Below, one piece after another: positions 28,109 through 38,169 of a stretch of DNA of 64,000 bases. The DNA is taken from positions 3,760,577 through 3,824,576 of the forward strand of contig NZ_LT707006.1 in NCBI RefSeq assembly GCF_900155865.1, written 5' to 3'. Both the position numbers and the translations under genes were made by a program. The notes below the pieces were generated by a model. The model did not search any database. It had not been told where the DNA came from and worked only from the letters and a program-made list of their open reading frames with translations. Every line of letters begins with the position of its first letter. The first letter of the stretch is position 1. This DNA comes from Bacteroides bouchesdurhonensis (lineage in GTDB: Bacteria > Bacteroidota > Bacteroidia > Bacteroidales > Bacteroidaceae).

Positions 28109-31100
28109 CTATTTCTCTATTTTAAAAGAATAGTCGCCGGATGAAAGATCCAATATTACTTTACCATCTTCCACACCTACATACTCTACTCCTTTACTTT
28201 TCCTCAAAGATTTATTCCCCTCGGAAATTTTTTCTACACAAACGGCAGGAAGATATAAACGTGCAGTCGTATTGGCAGGAACTGTACATTGATAAATCAA
28301 TGCACCTTCTTCTTTTTTCCAACTGCTACTAATGCGTCCATACATGGAATCATAGTAACCGTTCGCATAAGTCATAGCCCCTGTCACATCTACTTCCGGT
28401 TTCAATATGAAATGCTTAAATCCGGGATATGCCTCATCACGTTGTATACCTAACGAGTAATTGCACATCCATGCACCCACAGCACCAAAAGAATAATGGT
28501 TAAAAGAATTCATGCTATTGTTGCCACCAAAACCATCAAGGCGCGTATATGAATTCAACCGTTCCCAAATAGTAGTAGCTCCTTGTTCAATAGGATAAAG
28601 CCAAGAGGGATAACTAGTTTGCTGTAATAACTTATATGCAACATCCGAATATCCGTTTTCAGACAAAGCCATATTAATCCATGCTGTGCCTATAAAACCT
28701 GTCATCAAAGAATAAGAAGGACATTCTTTTCCCTGATCAGTTTTATTGTCTCTGGTCACTGTTTGTACAAGATGTTCCGCCAGTTTATCTTTCATTGTAG
28801 AATCAACCAGATTGAAAGCTAAAGGTAATACATACGATGTTTGGATATCTACCAACTCACCTTTCTTCGGTCCATTGGTCCCTGAAGCAATTGTTTTTCC
28901 CGTCTCCGGTTGAATATAGGTATGAGCAAAGAATTCCCTTCGTTCGGCAGCCAGTTTCTTGTACCATTCCGCATCATCTTTCCTATTCAATACTACAGCA
29001 ATTTTCTGCATCAAATCAAGATCATAAATAAAATAGGATTCCCATAGTAAAGTTTTATCATTCTTTCCATCTTCTAATCCTAACCAATCGCCTAAATTCC
29101 CCCACCATGCTTGTCCCTGAGTCAGTACTCCGGTAGTAGGATCTATATATTTTTCAAGGATATATTTTATGTAATGCTTCATTGCATTATAATGCTCGGA
29201 CAACAATACACGATCATTATATTGCTGATAGGATTCCCATGCTACGGTAATACCGGCACTTCCCCAAAGTAGTCCGCCAAACCCTCCTCCAAGAGGTGCT
29301 ATATCCGGGAAACGCCCGTCTGCATGTTGAGTTTGACGCATAGCAAACATGTGACGACGTAAAAATTGAGGGAAAGAAGCCAAATAAGTAGCTGTACGCG
29401 AAAAGACAGAAATATCACCACTCCATCCAAGCCGTTCATTGCGTTGAGGGCAATCGGTAGGAACAGACATAAAATTAGCATAAGCTGACCACAAAATATT
29501 TTGCCATAATCGGTTTACTTTTGTATTCGAAGTTTCATAATTGGCTGTCAAACCATCGATAGAACTCAGTACCACTCCCTTTACGGATTCCAACGGGAGT
29601 GGCTTCTCAATACCTGTAATCTCCAGATAACGGTAGCCATGATAAGTAAAACGTGGAGAAATAGTTTCGTTTCCTCCCTTCGTAACGTAAATATCTTGTG
29701 CCATAGCTCCACGAATATTTTCCAGCATTATCATGCCAATATTTCCTTTATATTCCGGAAGATCCGGATAGGTCACTTCTGCAAAACGTAAATATACTTT
29801 CGTTCCCGGTTGCATACCCGACAAATTGATCCGAGGAACCCCTGCCATATTTTGTCCCATATCATAAACAAAAACGCCTGGGCGGACCTCCTTCACAGAA
29901 ACGGCAGTCAGTTCTTTGATGGCTTTTATCGTCTGTCCGAATTGCCCGGTGAGCCAAAAGTTTGAATAATCGTTGGCAGGTTCCCAACCATTGCTTCCAC
30001 CAGTACTTACAGTTCCGCCAAGTATAATCTCTTGAGCCGGTTTCCATGCTGTTGCCTTGTATTCGGGAGTACTCCATCCCAATATTTGTTTTTCTTTTCG
30101 AGCGTCATATATCTCACCTTGAAAGAAACTTCCATAACGTATTGGACCTTCACTGAAATATTGCCATTGGGAAGGATTAGTAACTACTACTTTCTCTGCT
30201 CCATCCGCATACGTAACTACGAGTTTAGCCAATAATGACTGACGATCACCAAAATAATTCCAAAGTTCTCCCATGTAAGTGCATCCTCCACTCCACCAGC
30301 CTTCGCCCAGTAAAGCACCGATCACATTATCTCCTTCCTGAATACAATCAGTCACATCATAAGTCTGGTATAAATGCATCTTATTATATTGTGTCAGTCC
30401 CGGATTAAAATAATCATTTCCAATCCGAGATCCATTCATATATATTTCATAAATGCCGCGTGAAGTAACATAGAGACGCGCTTTCTTCACCTTCTGTTTC
30501 TCCGAAACAAACCGGGTACGAAGCATAGGCATGGAATTCCGGCTTGGATCCAATGTCAGGAAAGGACCGGAACTTGTATCGAAGTTCAACACCCGAATAA
30601 CATTGGAAGGACGTTGGAAATGCCTGATCTTGATATTGGAAAAAGTTGCACTCTGTCCTTCCGGAAGGGAATAACCGATATCAGCAACCACCGGAAAAGT
30701 AATAAAATCACTGCTTCGGCCTATAGGATTAAGATTAACTTCTCCAATTTCATTTTGATCGTCATCAATAAATAGACGAGTGATCCCATAATTAGAGATT
30801 AATATGACGGTATGTTTCTCATATTTATTGTTTTCATTAATGAGAGAAGTAGGAATAATCAGACTTTTCAATGGTGCTTCTTTACGATCGTCGGGATGGT
30901 AGCCCACACGATAAACATTGATTTGTGCCTCTTTGCCCGAAATCAACGGAGTTATATCCAGCTCCATCATTACATATGATTCATCTTTGGCATTCTGTAA
31001 ATGATATATATTTTTAAACTTATTCATCAAACGATGATCGTTAGCCCCATAAATAAAACCCGCACGTGTAGAAGCTGATTGCCTGTCAAGTTGTAGGGTA

Positions 31101-31609
31101 AAGTCGAGACGGTATATAGGAAGATATTGCGAATGTAATATTTGATCTTCGTCACCACCTCCAATCCATTTGGCACCTCCCCATATCTTATCCGTATCAT
31201 TTCTACTCATCAATCCGGTTTCAAACCAAGAAGAAGCTGATGCGTTCCTACCTTTATTATCCCACACGCGAATTGTCCATATATAGCGAGTAACCGGTTT
31301 CAAAGATTGTCCTTCGTATTCAATGTTCAGTGAGATATCACTTATCACTTTTCCGGAATTCCAGACTTGAGTTCCATGCTCATCTGTCACAGTAAGCTGA
31401 TAGGCGGTTTGCATACCTCCTCTACGATCGGAAGGAACTGCCATTTGCCAACTAAAACGTGGTTTCTCTACATCTATGCCTAATGGAGTTTCTGCATATT
31501 CTACACACAAATTCTTCAAATGGAAAGAAGATTTGGCTGCACAAAGCCAAACTGAGCATGTAACAAATAAACTAAAGACAAACAGTCTACTAACACTTGA
31601 ATATTTCAT
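28109..31609 (-). CDS. Glycoside hydrolase family 78 (alpha-L-rhamnosidase)
   Basis: 1166 aa with a signal peptide (1-25). Beta-sandwich modules (Bac_rhamnosid_N and a carbohydrate-binding-like segment at about 150-350) precede the (alpha/alpha)6 barrel with the diagnostic VPTDCPQRNERLGWSGD, which contains acidic catalytic residues, and a C-terminal beta domain. Removes terminal L-rhamnose. First gene of a two-gene operon with GH95. No TAnnTTTG box is obvious just upstream. Confidence 0.94.
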   Translation of the reverse strand: MKYSSVSRLFVFSLFVTCSVWLCAAKSSFHLKNLCVEYAETPLGIDVEKPRFSWQMAVPSDRRGGMQTAYQLTVTDEHGTQVWNSGKVISDISLNIEYEGQSLKPVTRYIWTIRVWDNKGRNASASSWFETGLMSRNDTDKIWGGAKWIGGGDEDQILHSQYLPIYRLDFTLQLDRQSASTRAGFIYGANDHRLMNKFKNIYHLQNAKDESYVMMELDITPLISGKEAQINVYRVGYHPDDRKEAPLKSLIIPTSLINENNKYEKHTVILISNYGITRLFIDDDQNEIGEVNLNPIGRSSDFITFPVVADIGYSLPEGQSATFSNIKIRHFQRPSNVIRVLNFDTSSGPFLTLDPSRNSMPMLRTRFVSEKQKVKKARLYVTSRGIYEIYMNGSRIGNDYFNPGLTQYNKMHLYQTYDVTDCIQEGDNVIGALLGEGWWSGGCTYMGELWNYFGDRQSLLAKLVVTYADGAEKVVVTNPSQWQYFSEGPIRYGSFFQGEIYDARKEKQILGWSTPEYKATAWKPAQEIILGGTVSTGGSNGWEPANDYSNFWLTGQFGQTIKAIKELTAVSVKEVRPGVFVYDMGQNMAGVPRINLSGMQPGTKVYLRFAEVTYPDLPEYKGNIGMIMLENIRGAMAQDIYVTKGGNETISPRFTYHGYRYLEITGIEKPLPLESVKGVVLSSIDGLTANYETSNTKVNRLWQNILWSAYANFMSVPTDCPQRNERLGWSGDISVFSRTATYLASFPQFLRRHMFAMRQTQHADGRFPDIAPLGGGFGGLLWGSAGITVAWESYQQYNDRVLLSEHYNAMKHYIKYILEKYIDPTTGVLTQGQAWWGNLGDWLGLEDGKNDKTLLWESYFIYDLDLMQKIAVVLNRKDDAEWYKKLAAERREFFAHTYIQPETGKTIASGTNGPKKGELVDIQTSYVLPLAFNLVDSTMKDKLAEHLVQTVTRDNKTDQGKECPSYSLMTGFIGTAWINMALSENGYSDVAYKLLQQTSYPSWLYPIEQGATTIWERLNSYTRLDGFGGNNSMNSFNHYSFGAVGAWMCNYSLGIQRDEAYPGFKHFILKPEVDVTGAMTYANGYYDSMYGRISSSWKKEEGALIYQCTVPANTTARLYLPAVCVEKISEGNKSLRKSKGVEYVGVEDGKVILDLSSGDYSFKIEK

Positions 31610-32224
31610 AAAAGATATATTATTAGGTATTTATAAAATAATAGCCATACTTTTTCAGATGCAATGAACTACTCCAAAGTCATCTTTTACCTTCCAATAT
31701 TCTGTTAGTGATTCAGCTTTTGTCATTATCAAAGACGTGAAATGATACCTGATAACAAACATAATATTAGATTTAAGTATTACAATTGCAATGTCAAAAT
31801 GGAATTTATCGATCCATTCAGGCTTAATAACAGGCCCACTTTTCAAGTTCTGCAAATGCCCTATCAGAAACCGGGAGCATAGTAGAATAGAAAATATATC
31901 GTGTAATAATCATAGTGACAAATAACTTTGCAAGTTATAATTATCTACGCAGAATAATGACAAATATAGCTTTCAGGCTTTGTTTTTTTAACTTTATTTA
32001 TGTATGCTATCATGTAAACTAACACTATTCTATCTTTTAAAATAAAGGATTCCCCCCCCGATACACTTTTGGCGTATACACGATTTTCACACGTGCCACT
32101 TCAACCACTCAAACATCTGATGCGAATTATTACGCTTCAATAATTTTAGCGGTTTCATAGTAACGCATTAAATTTCATTAAAGGAATAAAATGCAAAAGA
32201 AATAAACAAAATTATCAAAGGAAA
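31610..32224. other. Intergenic, no gene supported
   Basis: About 0.6 kb between divergent carbohydrate genes. AT-rich, with a run of eight C at 32052-32059. A 66-codon minus ORF (31655-31855) exists but has no recognised family. Nothing else seen. Confidence 0.5.
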
Positions 32225-32255
32225 TTGCATGAAAATTTAAATTAGCTTATCTTTG
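32225..32255 (+). promoter_or_regulatory. Bacteroides promoter of the GH20 gene
   Basis: A -33 TTG at 32225-32227, 20-nt spacer and -7 box TATCTTTG at 32248-32255, 47 nt before the ATG: a textbook Bacteroides promoter. Confidence 0.7.
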
Positions 32256-32302
32256 CAAATTGATTACTTAATAACTCTATTACTCATTTTTAAATCTAGA
32301 AT

Positions 32303-34264
32303 ATGCAAACCACCCGTCGAGTTCTTTTCACTCTTATCACTATCTTATGTATCAGTTCAGGTATTGAAGCTGCAATAAATCCACAACCTTTTGTCATCCC
32401 TGAAATTAAAGAATGGAAAGGAGCTACCGGTAACTTTACACTTACTGAAAAAAGTAGAATTGTATGTACTGATAAGAATCCTGAATTAATGCGCATAGCA
32501 AACATGTTTGCTGAAGACTATGAAACCATGTTTGGTATCAAACCGGAAATAACACAAGGAAAGGGAGTGAGCGGGGACTTTATTCTTTCTATCCATGCAG
32601 ATAAAAAGCTGGGCAAAGAAGGGTATGCCATCAAAATCACAGATCGGATACAGCTCTCAGCTCCCGAAAATATAGGTATTTATTGGGGGACACGTACTTT
32701 ATTGCAAATAGCCGAACAAACAGATAACCATAGTTTTCCTAAAGGTGAAATTCGTGATTTCCCTGACTATTCCATTCGCGGTTTCATGATCGATTGTGGA
32801 CGTAAGTTCATTCCTCTTCCTTTCCTTCAAGATTATATAAAGATCATGGCTTATTATAAAATGAACACGCTACAGATACATCTCAACGACAATGGTTTTA
32901 AACAATATTTTGAGCATGATTGGAACAAGACATATGCGGCATTCCGATTGGAATCAGATACTTACCCGGGATTAACTGCACGAGATGGCTTTTATACCAA
33001 ACGTGAATTTATTGATCTGCAGAAACAGGCAGAAAACTGTTTCGTAGAAATCATACCAGAAATAGACGCCCCGGCACATACCTTGGCTTTTACTCACTAT
33101 AAACCGGAGATAGGAAGTAAGGAATACGGTATGGATCATCTGGATTTGTTCAAACCTGAAACTTATGAATTCATGGATGGATTATTCACAGAATATCTGG
33201 CAGGAAAAGATCCCGTATTCCGAGGCAAACGAGTACATATCGGCACAGATGAGTATTCTAACAAAGACAAGGATGTCGTAGAAAAATTCCGTGAATTTAC
33301 AGATCATTATATTCGATACGTAGAAAGTTATGGAAAACAAGCCTGCGTATGGGGTGCATTAACGCACGCCAAAGGAAATACTCCGGTAAAATCTGAAAAT
33401 GTAATTATGAGTGCTTGGTATAATGGTTATGCTGATCCCGTGGAAATGATTAAGCAGGGATACAAATTAATTAGTATTCCTGATGGCCTGGTTTACATGG
33501 TACCGGCCGCCGGTTATTATCATGATTATTTAAATACCAAATCTCTTTATCAAAGTTGGACCCCTGCCCATATTGGTAACGTTGAATTTAATGAAAAAGA
33601 TCCCGCTATATTGGGAGGAATGTTTGCTATATGGAATGACCATGTCGGCAATGGCATATCAACCAAAGATATTCATCATCGCGTTTATCCGGCACTGCAA
33701 ACACTAGCCGTTAAAATGTGGACAGGCAAAAATCCAACCTTATCGTATGAAGATTTTGATAACCAACGTAATCTTATTAGTGAAGCACCGGGAGTAAACC
33801 AACTGGGACGTATCATCCGACAACCGGGAATAGCTTATGAACAGGCTTCTGTTACACCGGGTAGTCGAACACCTTATCGAGAAATAGGTTACAATTATAT
33901 GGTATCTTTTGACATCACCGGAGCAGATGAAACACAAGGTACAGAATTATTCCGTTCACCAGATGCTGTCTTCTACCTTTCTGATCCAATAAAAGGTATG
34001 TTAGGATTTGCACGAGACGGTTATTTAAATACTTTCAATTATCGCATTTTGCCGGGAGAACATACCACCGTCGGTATTGAAGGGGATAATCATTCAACGC
34101 GGTTATATATCAAAGGAAAGTTAGTGGAAGAGATGAATACTCAGAAAAGATTTTTTAATGGAGGCAAAGATTCTATGAGTTATGTTCGTACATTAGTATT
34201 TCCACTGGAACAGGCAGGTAATTTCAAGAGTAAAATAACTAATCTAAAAGTTGTTAGCAAATAA
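32303..34264 (+). CDS. Glycoside hydrolase family 20 (beta-N-acetylhexosaminidase-like)
   Basis: 653 aa with a signal peptide (1-23). An N-terminal GH20b-type domain (25-150) precedes the TIM barrel (RGFMIDCGRKFIPLPFLQ) and the catalytic Asp-Glu pair Asp316-Glu317 in RVHIGTDEYSN. The C-terminal ~130 residues form a beta-sandwich lectin-like domain. GH20 enzymes use substrate-assisted catalysis on terminal GlcNAc/GalNAc. Divergently transcribed from GH78/GH95, suggesting a shared glycan target. Confidence 0.92.
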   Translation: MQTTRRVLFTLITILCISSGIEAAINPQPFVIPEIKEWKGATGNFTLTEKSRIVCTDKNPELMRIANMFAEDYETMFGIKPEITQGKGVSGDFILSIHADKKLGKEGYAIKITDRIQLSAPENIGIYWGTRTLLQIAEQTDNHSFPKGEIRDFPDYSIRGFMIDCGRKFIPLPFLQDYIKIMAYYKMNTLQIHLNDNGFKQYFEHDWNKTYAAFRLESDTYPGLTARDGFYTKREFIDLQKQAENCFVEIIPEIDAPAHTLAFTHYKPEIGSKEYGMDHLDLFKPETYEFMDGLFTEYLAGKDPVFRGKRVHIGTDEYSNKDKDVVEKFREFTDHYIRYVESYGKQACVWGALTHAKGNTPVKSENVIMSAWYNGYADPVEMIKQGYKLISIPDGLVYMVPAAGYYHDYLNTKSLYQSWTPAHIGNVEFNEKDPAILGGMFAIWNDHVGNGISTKDIHHRVYPALQTLAVKMWTGKNPTLSYEDFDNQRNLISEAPGVNQLGRIIRQPGIAYEQASVTPGSRTPYREIGYNYMVSFDITGADETQGTELFRSPDAVFYLSDPIKGMLGFARDGYLNTFNYRILPGEHTTVGIEGDNHSTRLYIKGKLVEEMNTQKRFFNGGKDSMSYVRTLVFPLEQAGNFKSKITNLKVVSK

Positions 34265-34278
34265 AAAGGTGTTTTTAC

Positions 34279-34358
34279 CTGGCGTAATTTGCAATACGCA
34301 TTCATTCTTCTCATATCTTAAGATTAGGATATGAGAAAGTCCCATTATTCTACGCCAG
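34279..34358. terminator. Two-stem structure after the GH20 gene
   Basis: An outer 8-bp stem CTGGCGTA (34279-34286) with 34351-34358 encloses a 10-bp perfect stem TTCTCATATC (34308-34317)/34328-34337. No long T-run follows, so termination is uncertain. Confidence 0.4.
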
Positions 34359-34576
34359 CCATAGATTACTGATAATCATAAATTTATTTCCATCTACAAT
34401 ATAAGTTTCTTTGATAAAAATATATCAGATCACTTACTTTCAATATCCGGTTCTTTTAATAACTTTTTGAGAAGCATTTCTTTATTTTTTGTTGTAAAAC
34501 CCTCCAAAACGAAAATTGATTAGGCTGATATTGAAACAAAATTGATTTATTGGATGGAGATTTAATTAATATTTTA

Positions 34577-34584
34577 TAATTTTG
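34577..34584 (+). promoter_or_regulatory. -7 box of the hybrid-sensor remnant
   Basis: TAATTTTG matches TAnnTTTG, 32 nt before the ATG at 34616. Confidence 0.45.
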
Positions 34585-34615
34585 CAAATGTATTTTTGAA
34601 TCTTTTGCGACAAAT

Positions 34616-35638
34616 ATGAAAGCATTTTTGAATATCAAGAGAATTTTTCTTTTTACTATCTTTTTCATTAGTAGTACCATAAGCAAGTGTCAAATTTATA
34701 AGTACATAGGACTAGAAGATGGTCTGAACAACCAGAAAATATATCAGATCCAAAAAGACCAGCGGGGTTATATGTGGTTTCTGACTCAGGAAGGAGTAGA
34801 CCGTTATGATGGGAAATATATCAAGCATTACTATTTTTCAGACGATAGCATGAAGCTGGATTCACGGATTGCTTTGAACTGGCTCTATATGGATAACGAG
34901 AATGTATTATGGGTAATCGGTCAGAAAGGCCGTATTTTCAGGTATAACTCACAGCATGATAAATTCGAACTGGCTTATGTACATCCGGAATTAATCAGAA
35001 ATAAGTCGCAGGCTTTTCTGAATTATGGCTATTTGGACAAGAATGATCGGATCTGGTTATGCTGTAAAGATAGTATTACATGGTATGATATTCGTACCAG
35101 AACTGCATTGCACATGCCGACGCCTTTCAATAGTGAAATAACCGCAATTGAACAAACGGATGGCAATCATTTCTTTATCGGTACGGGAAGTGGTCTGTTT
35201 CGTGCCGGAATCGAAAGTGGAGAGCTGAAGTTGGTACCCGATAAAGTGGTGGAAAGTATCGTAACACCAGTGTATGAGCTCTATTACCATGATGTTTCAA
35301 AACAACTGTTTGTGGGAAACTATAAAAAGGGAATACTTATATATGACATGGAGAAAACAGGAAAAATCATCTCCTGTCAATCCCCCAACAATGTAGCGGT
35401 TAACCAGATCGTTGCTTTGAACGCTCATGAACTTCTAGTAGCTACAGGAGGAAAAGGTGTATATAAACTAAATGTGAAAACATATGAGAGTGAGCCCTAT
35501 ATAACGGCTGATTATAGTAGTTACAACGGGATGAATGGAAATAATATAAATGATATTTATGTGGATGAAGAAGATCGGATCTGGCTTGCTAATTATCCTA
35601 CCGGCATTACCATCCGTAACAACCGTTATGGGAGTTAA
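34616..35638 (+). pseudogene. Hybrid two-component sensor (HTCS), N-terminal fragment
   Basis: 340 residues: signal/anchor helix (8-25), then Reg_prop beta-propeller blades (LEDGLNNQKIYQIQKDQRGY, VDEEDRIWLANYPTGITIRN). Intact HTCS regulators are ~1300-1400 aa with a second propeller, Y_Y_Y domain, histidine kinase, receiver and AraC HTH. All of these are missing after an abrupt stop at 35636. Intact copies sense glycan breakdown products and switch on the adjacent utilisation genes. Because promoter and start are intact the fragment could still be made, but it cannot signal. Confidence 0.85.
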
Positions 35639-35720
35639 AATCGATAACTCGCTCTAAATTGGACTTTGATTGAAAATCAAGAAGTTGGGCGTTTGCCTAT
35701 ATTATATAGGTAACAATATG

Positions 35721-35746
35721 GAAACGAGCAGACTTCTGCTCGTTTC
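35721..35746. terminator. Hairpin after the HTCS fragment
   Basis: Perfect 11-bp arms GAAACGAGCAG (35721-35731) and 35736-35746 with a 4-base loop, followed by TGTATTTTG. Confidence 0.8.
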
Positions 35747-35904
35747 TGTATTTTGCAATATGCAAAGAACGCCTCAATTCGGGGACAAAGATACGATATT
35801 TTTCTAAATATCCAATGATTTACAAGAGGAATTTTATGGAAATTAGAACTTTTGCGTAAAATCTGATGCTTACCAACACAATATGCATCCAAAAAAACAA
35901 ACAG

Positions 35905-35937
35905 CAGGTATTCGGATATAGTTTATCCGAATACCTG
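35905..35937 (-). terminator. Terminator of the membrane-fusion fragment
   Basis: Perfect 14-bp arms CAGGTATTCGGATA (35905-35918) and 35924-35937. On the minus strand it is followed by a T-rich tract, and it overlaps the stop of the fragment gene. Confidence 0.8.
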
Positions 35938-36183
35938 TTGCCATAACGTTTTATTGCTGACGATGATTCTGACATCGGCTTTCATGTACTGTTGCAATAT
36001 TGGGGTATTTTGTCCCTGTGTGCTCACAGTGGCTGTAGCCATAAAATAGTTGCCATCTTCCCTATGTATGAGTTTGGCATTATGGCTTATGATGTTGCAG
36101 TTATAAGATGCATTGTCGTTGCCCTCGAAAGAAACATGAGCTGTCCTTGGCTCATCGAAAAGATGCAAATACTCAAAAAAATC
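35923..36183 (-). pseudogene. C-terminal fragment, probably of an HlyD-type membrane-fusion protein
   Basis: About 87 residues after an in-frame TAA, with no ATG at the front. The tail MKADVRIIVSNKTLWQQVFG has the pattern of HlyD/bacteriocin-export adaptor C-termini (short beta hairpin, then a hydrophobic-aromatic end), and the middle is beta-strand rich. It keeps its own terminator. Assignment rests on this tail only. Confidence 0.45.
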
Positions 36184-36215
36184 TTAAAACATTCTTTATC
36201 CCCGATTAAATATCG

Positions 36216-36223
36216 TACCTTTG
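36216..36223 (+). promoter_or_regulatory. Orphan -7 box
   Basis: TACCTTTG matches TAnnTTTG but no start codon with a plausible ORF follows within 200 nt. It may be the promoter of a lost gene. Confidence 0.35.
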
Positions 36224-36419
36224 CAACCGAAAGAGTTCTTTGAATGGTTATGCAAATCACAGCAGGATGCTACATTCTGTATATTTCTAATTCGTAACCT
36301 CTTCTTTTTATGAGATAAAAACTTATCTCATTCTCAATTACTTATAAAAAATAAGTACTTTCGATGAAAAAACTCTTCAATATTTAGACTTACTGACATA
36401 GGGCTGTCATAGAAGACGC

Positions 36420-36427
36420 TATCTTTG
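36420..36427 (+). promoter_or_regulatory. -7 box of the S51 peptidase gene
   Basis: TATCTTTG, 34 nt before the ATG at 36461. Confidence 0.6.
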
Positions 36428-36460
36428 TATCAAAAAGTGTTAAACTTAATATTATAGAAT

Positions 36461-37087
36461 ATGAAAAGATTATTTTTATGCTCATCATTTGCTGATGTTG
36501 CTAATCTATTTGTCGATTGTGCCAAAGAAGATTTGCAAGGGAAAATTATAGCTTTTATACCAACTGCAAGCCTTACAGAACCAATACGATTCTATGTAAA
36601 AAAGGGGAAAAAGGCTTTAGAAGAAGCAGGAATGATTGTTGAAGAAGTCGAGATTACCCAACTGCCCAAAGAGGAAATATCTTCTATATTACATAAATGC
36701 GATTATATCTACATAACAGGTGGAAATACATTTTTCCTTTTGCAAGAGTTAAAAAGAAAAGGTGTTGATAAAATTATATCTAAACAAGTGAAATTGGGTA
36801 AACTGTATATTGGGGAATCTGCCGGAGCAATAATAGCCTCTCCCGATGCAGAATATATGAGAAGTGTGAATTTTGATCCAATAGAAAAGGCTCCTGAATT
36901 GAAAGACTGTACTTCTTTAGATTTGGTCGATTTTTATACGATTCCCCATTATGGAAATTTTCCATTCAAGAAAAAAGGTGAAAAGATAGTTCAACTATAT
37001 AATGAGAAGTTGCAGCTTATTCCTATAAGTAATAAACAAGCTGTTATTATTGAAGATTCAAATATTCAAATTAAAGATGCAAAATGA
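36461..37087 (+). CDS. S51-family peptidase (peptidase E / class I GATase-like)
   Basis: 208 aa of the flavodoxin-like GATase fold. YITGGNTFFLLQEL and the nucleophile elbow YIGESAGAII (Ser in GESAG) are diagnostic for peptidase E, a cytoplasmic Asp-X dipeptidase family. A short ATGA overlap couples it to the truncated regulator that follows. AT-rich, unlike the mob genes beyond it. Confidence 0.88.
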   Translation: MKRLFLCSSFADVANLFVDCAKEDLQGKIIAFIPTASLTEPIRFYVKKGKKALEEAGMIVEEVEITQLPKEEISSILHKCDYIYITGGNTFFLLQELKRKGVDKIISKQVKLGKLYIGESAGAIIASPDAEYMRSVNFDPIEKAPELKDCTSLDLVDFYTIPHYGNFPFKKKGEKIVQLYNEKLQLIPISNKQAVIIEDSNIQIKDAK

Positions 37088-37179
37088 ATAGAATAGACAG
37101 TATTTCTGCTATATTGATTCAGTTACAATCGCACTCGTTAGTGAAAGCACAGCAAATTTCAGAACGTTTTGTAGCATAG
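37084..37179 (+). pseudogene. WYL/YafY-type regulator, first 31 codons only
   Basis: Starts MNRIDSISAILIQLQSHSLV then KAQQISERF, the typical N-terminal winged-helix start of YafY/DeoR-like WYL regulators, then hits a stop at 37177. No HTH recognition helix or WYL domain follows in any frame. The break marks a likely junction with the mobilizable element. Its start overlaps the S51 stop (ATGA). Confidence 0.65.
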
Positions 37180-37316
37180 ACGAGATGCCAAGAAAGCATA
37201 TCAAAGCAGAATGCAGCAACAAGAACGGTTGGCAATTCGTTACCTCAAAATCGTACAATCCTCCCAATGTCCTTATTATAAAGGGATAAAGATTATATTC
37301 CAAAATTACACTAAAT

Positions 37317-37357
37317 AAATGAGAGGGGAATGTATTAAGTTTATTTCCCTCTCATTT
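37317..37357. terminator. Terminator at the end of the mob operon
   Basis: Eleven-base perfect arms AAATGAGAGGG (37317-37327) and 37347-37357, about 24 nt beyond the last minus-strand mob gene. Confidence 0.7.
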
Positions 37358-37380
37358 AGTTTAGTTAGTTTCCAGAAACT

Positions 37381-38169
37381 TTATTTTGAGCTTTTCATAG
37401 CACGTTTTATGCGATTTGATTCTTGCAAAAGCTTATTGGCTATACTATCTTTATAAGTAGCCATTTCAACCATTTCATGATGATGGCGAATAGAATCCTC
37501 GTAGGCAGCAACACAATTTCTTACATCATCTATAACTTTCTCATCTCGGCAAACAGAAAAATGCTTTTCGATGTATCGAACATTTGGGCCGTCAGATGGA
37601 AGAACCATCTTCAATGCCCGATATTTCAAGTCTGCTACCTCCCAAGCTTGATACTCTCGCCATTGGGCTAGGTTGCCCTAAATGGAGATGACAAGAGATA
37701 GAGCCAAGCCTCCAATGAAAAGAAGAACATACTTTGAAGTTGGCTCGAAGCGATGAGTCACTACTTTCTTCAGAGGTGTGTTATCCATTGAGTGAAGTTT
37801 GTCCTGTACATTTTTTGATGTGACATTCAGCTCTTGTTTCACCTGATTAATGGTATCAAACAAGAGTTTGCTTCGCTGTTCATCTTTGCTTGCTTCTTTC
37901 TTGGTAAGGTCGGTAAAGATACAGATAGCCTCTCTTAATCTTACCAATTTGTCAATAGCTTCCCCTTCTTTTACAGCCATAGCAAGAATAGCTTTTTCAA
38001 GTTTGCTTGTATCAACACTTACAGAGACCGGAGTGCTTTCCGCCTCTGTATTCTTTGGTGAGGCAGAAAGTTCATCGACTTTTTGCTCCAATCTCTCAAC
38101 TGTGCCGTAGATGGCTTCTAACATTTCTTCTTTCATGTTCGATTCTAATTTTAAGTTTATGACTTGCAT
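37381..38169 (-). pseudogene. Mobilization-element protein split by an in-frame amber codon
   Basis: Two ORFs in the same frame, separated only by TAG at 37678-37680. The first part (163 codons, start overlapping the relaxase stop as ATGA) has a coiled-coil region, an amphipathic charged middle and a hydrophobic helix LLFIGGLALSLVISI. Without the stop it would continue NLAQWREYQAWEVADLKYRA to 37381, giving ~262 aa. This gene follows the relaxase in Bacteroides mobilizable elements and probably makes an auxiliary membrane-anchored protein. A Trp or Gln to stop change is the simplest explanation. Confidence 0.7.

Noticed and set aside
31655..31855. 66-codon minus-strand ORF
   Set aside because: No motif, no clear start signal, in an AT-rich gap; could be a relic but cannot be supported.
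32052..32059. Run of eight C, possible phase-variation tract
   Set aside because: It lies outside coding sequence and about 170 bases upstream of the GH20 -33 box; no mechanism is visible.
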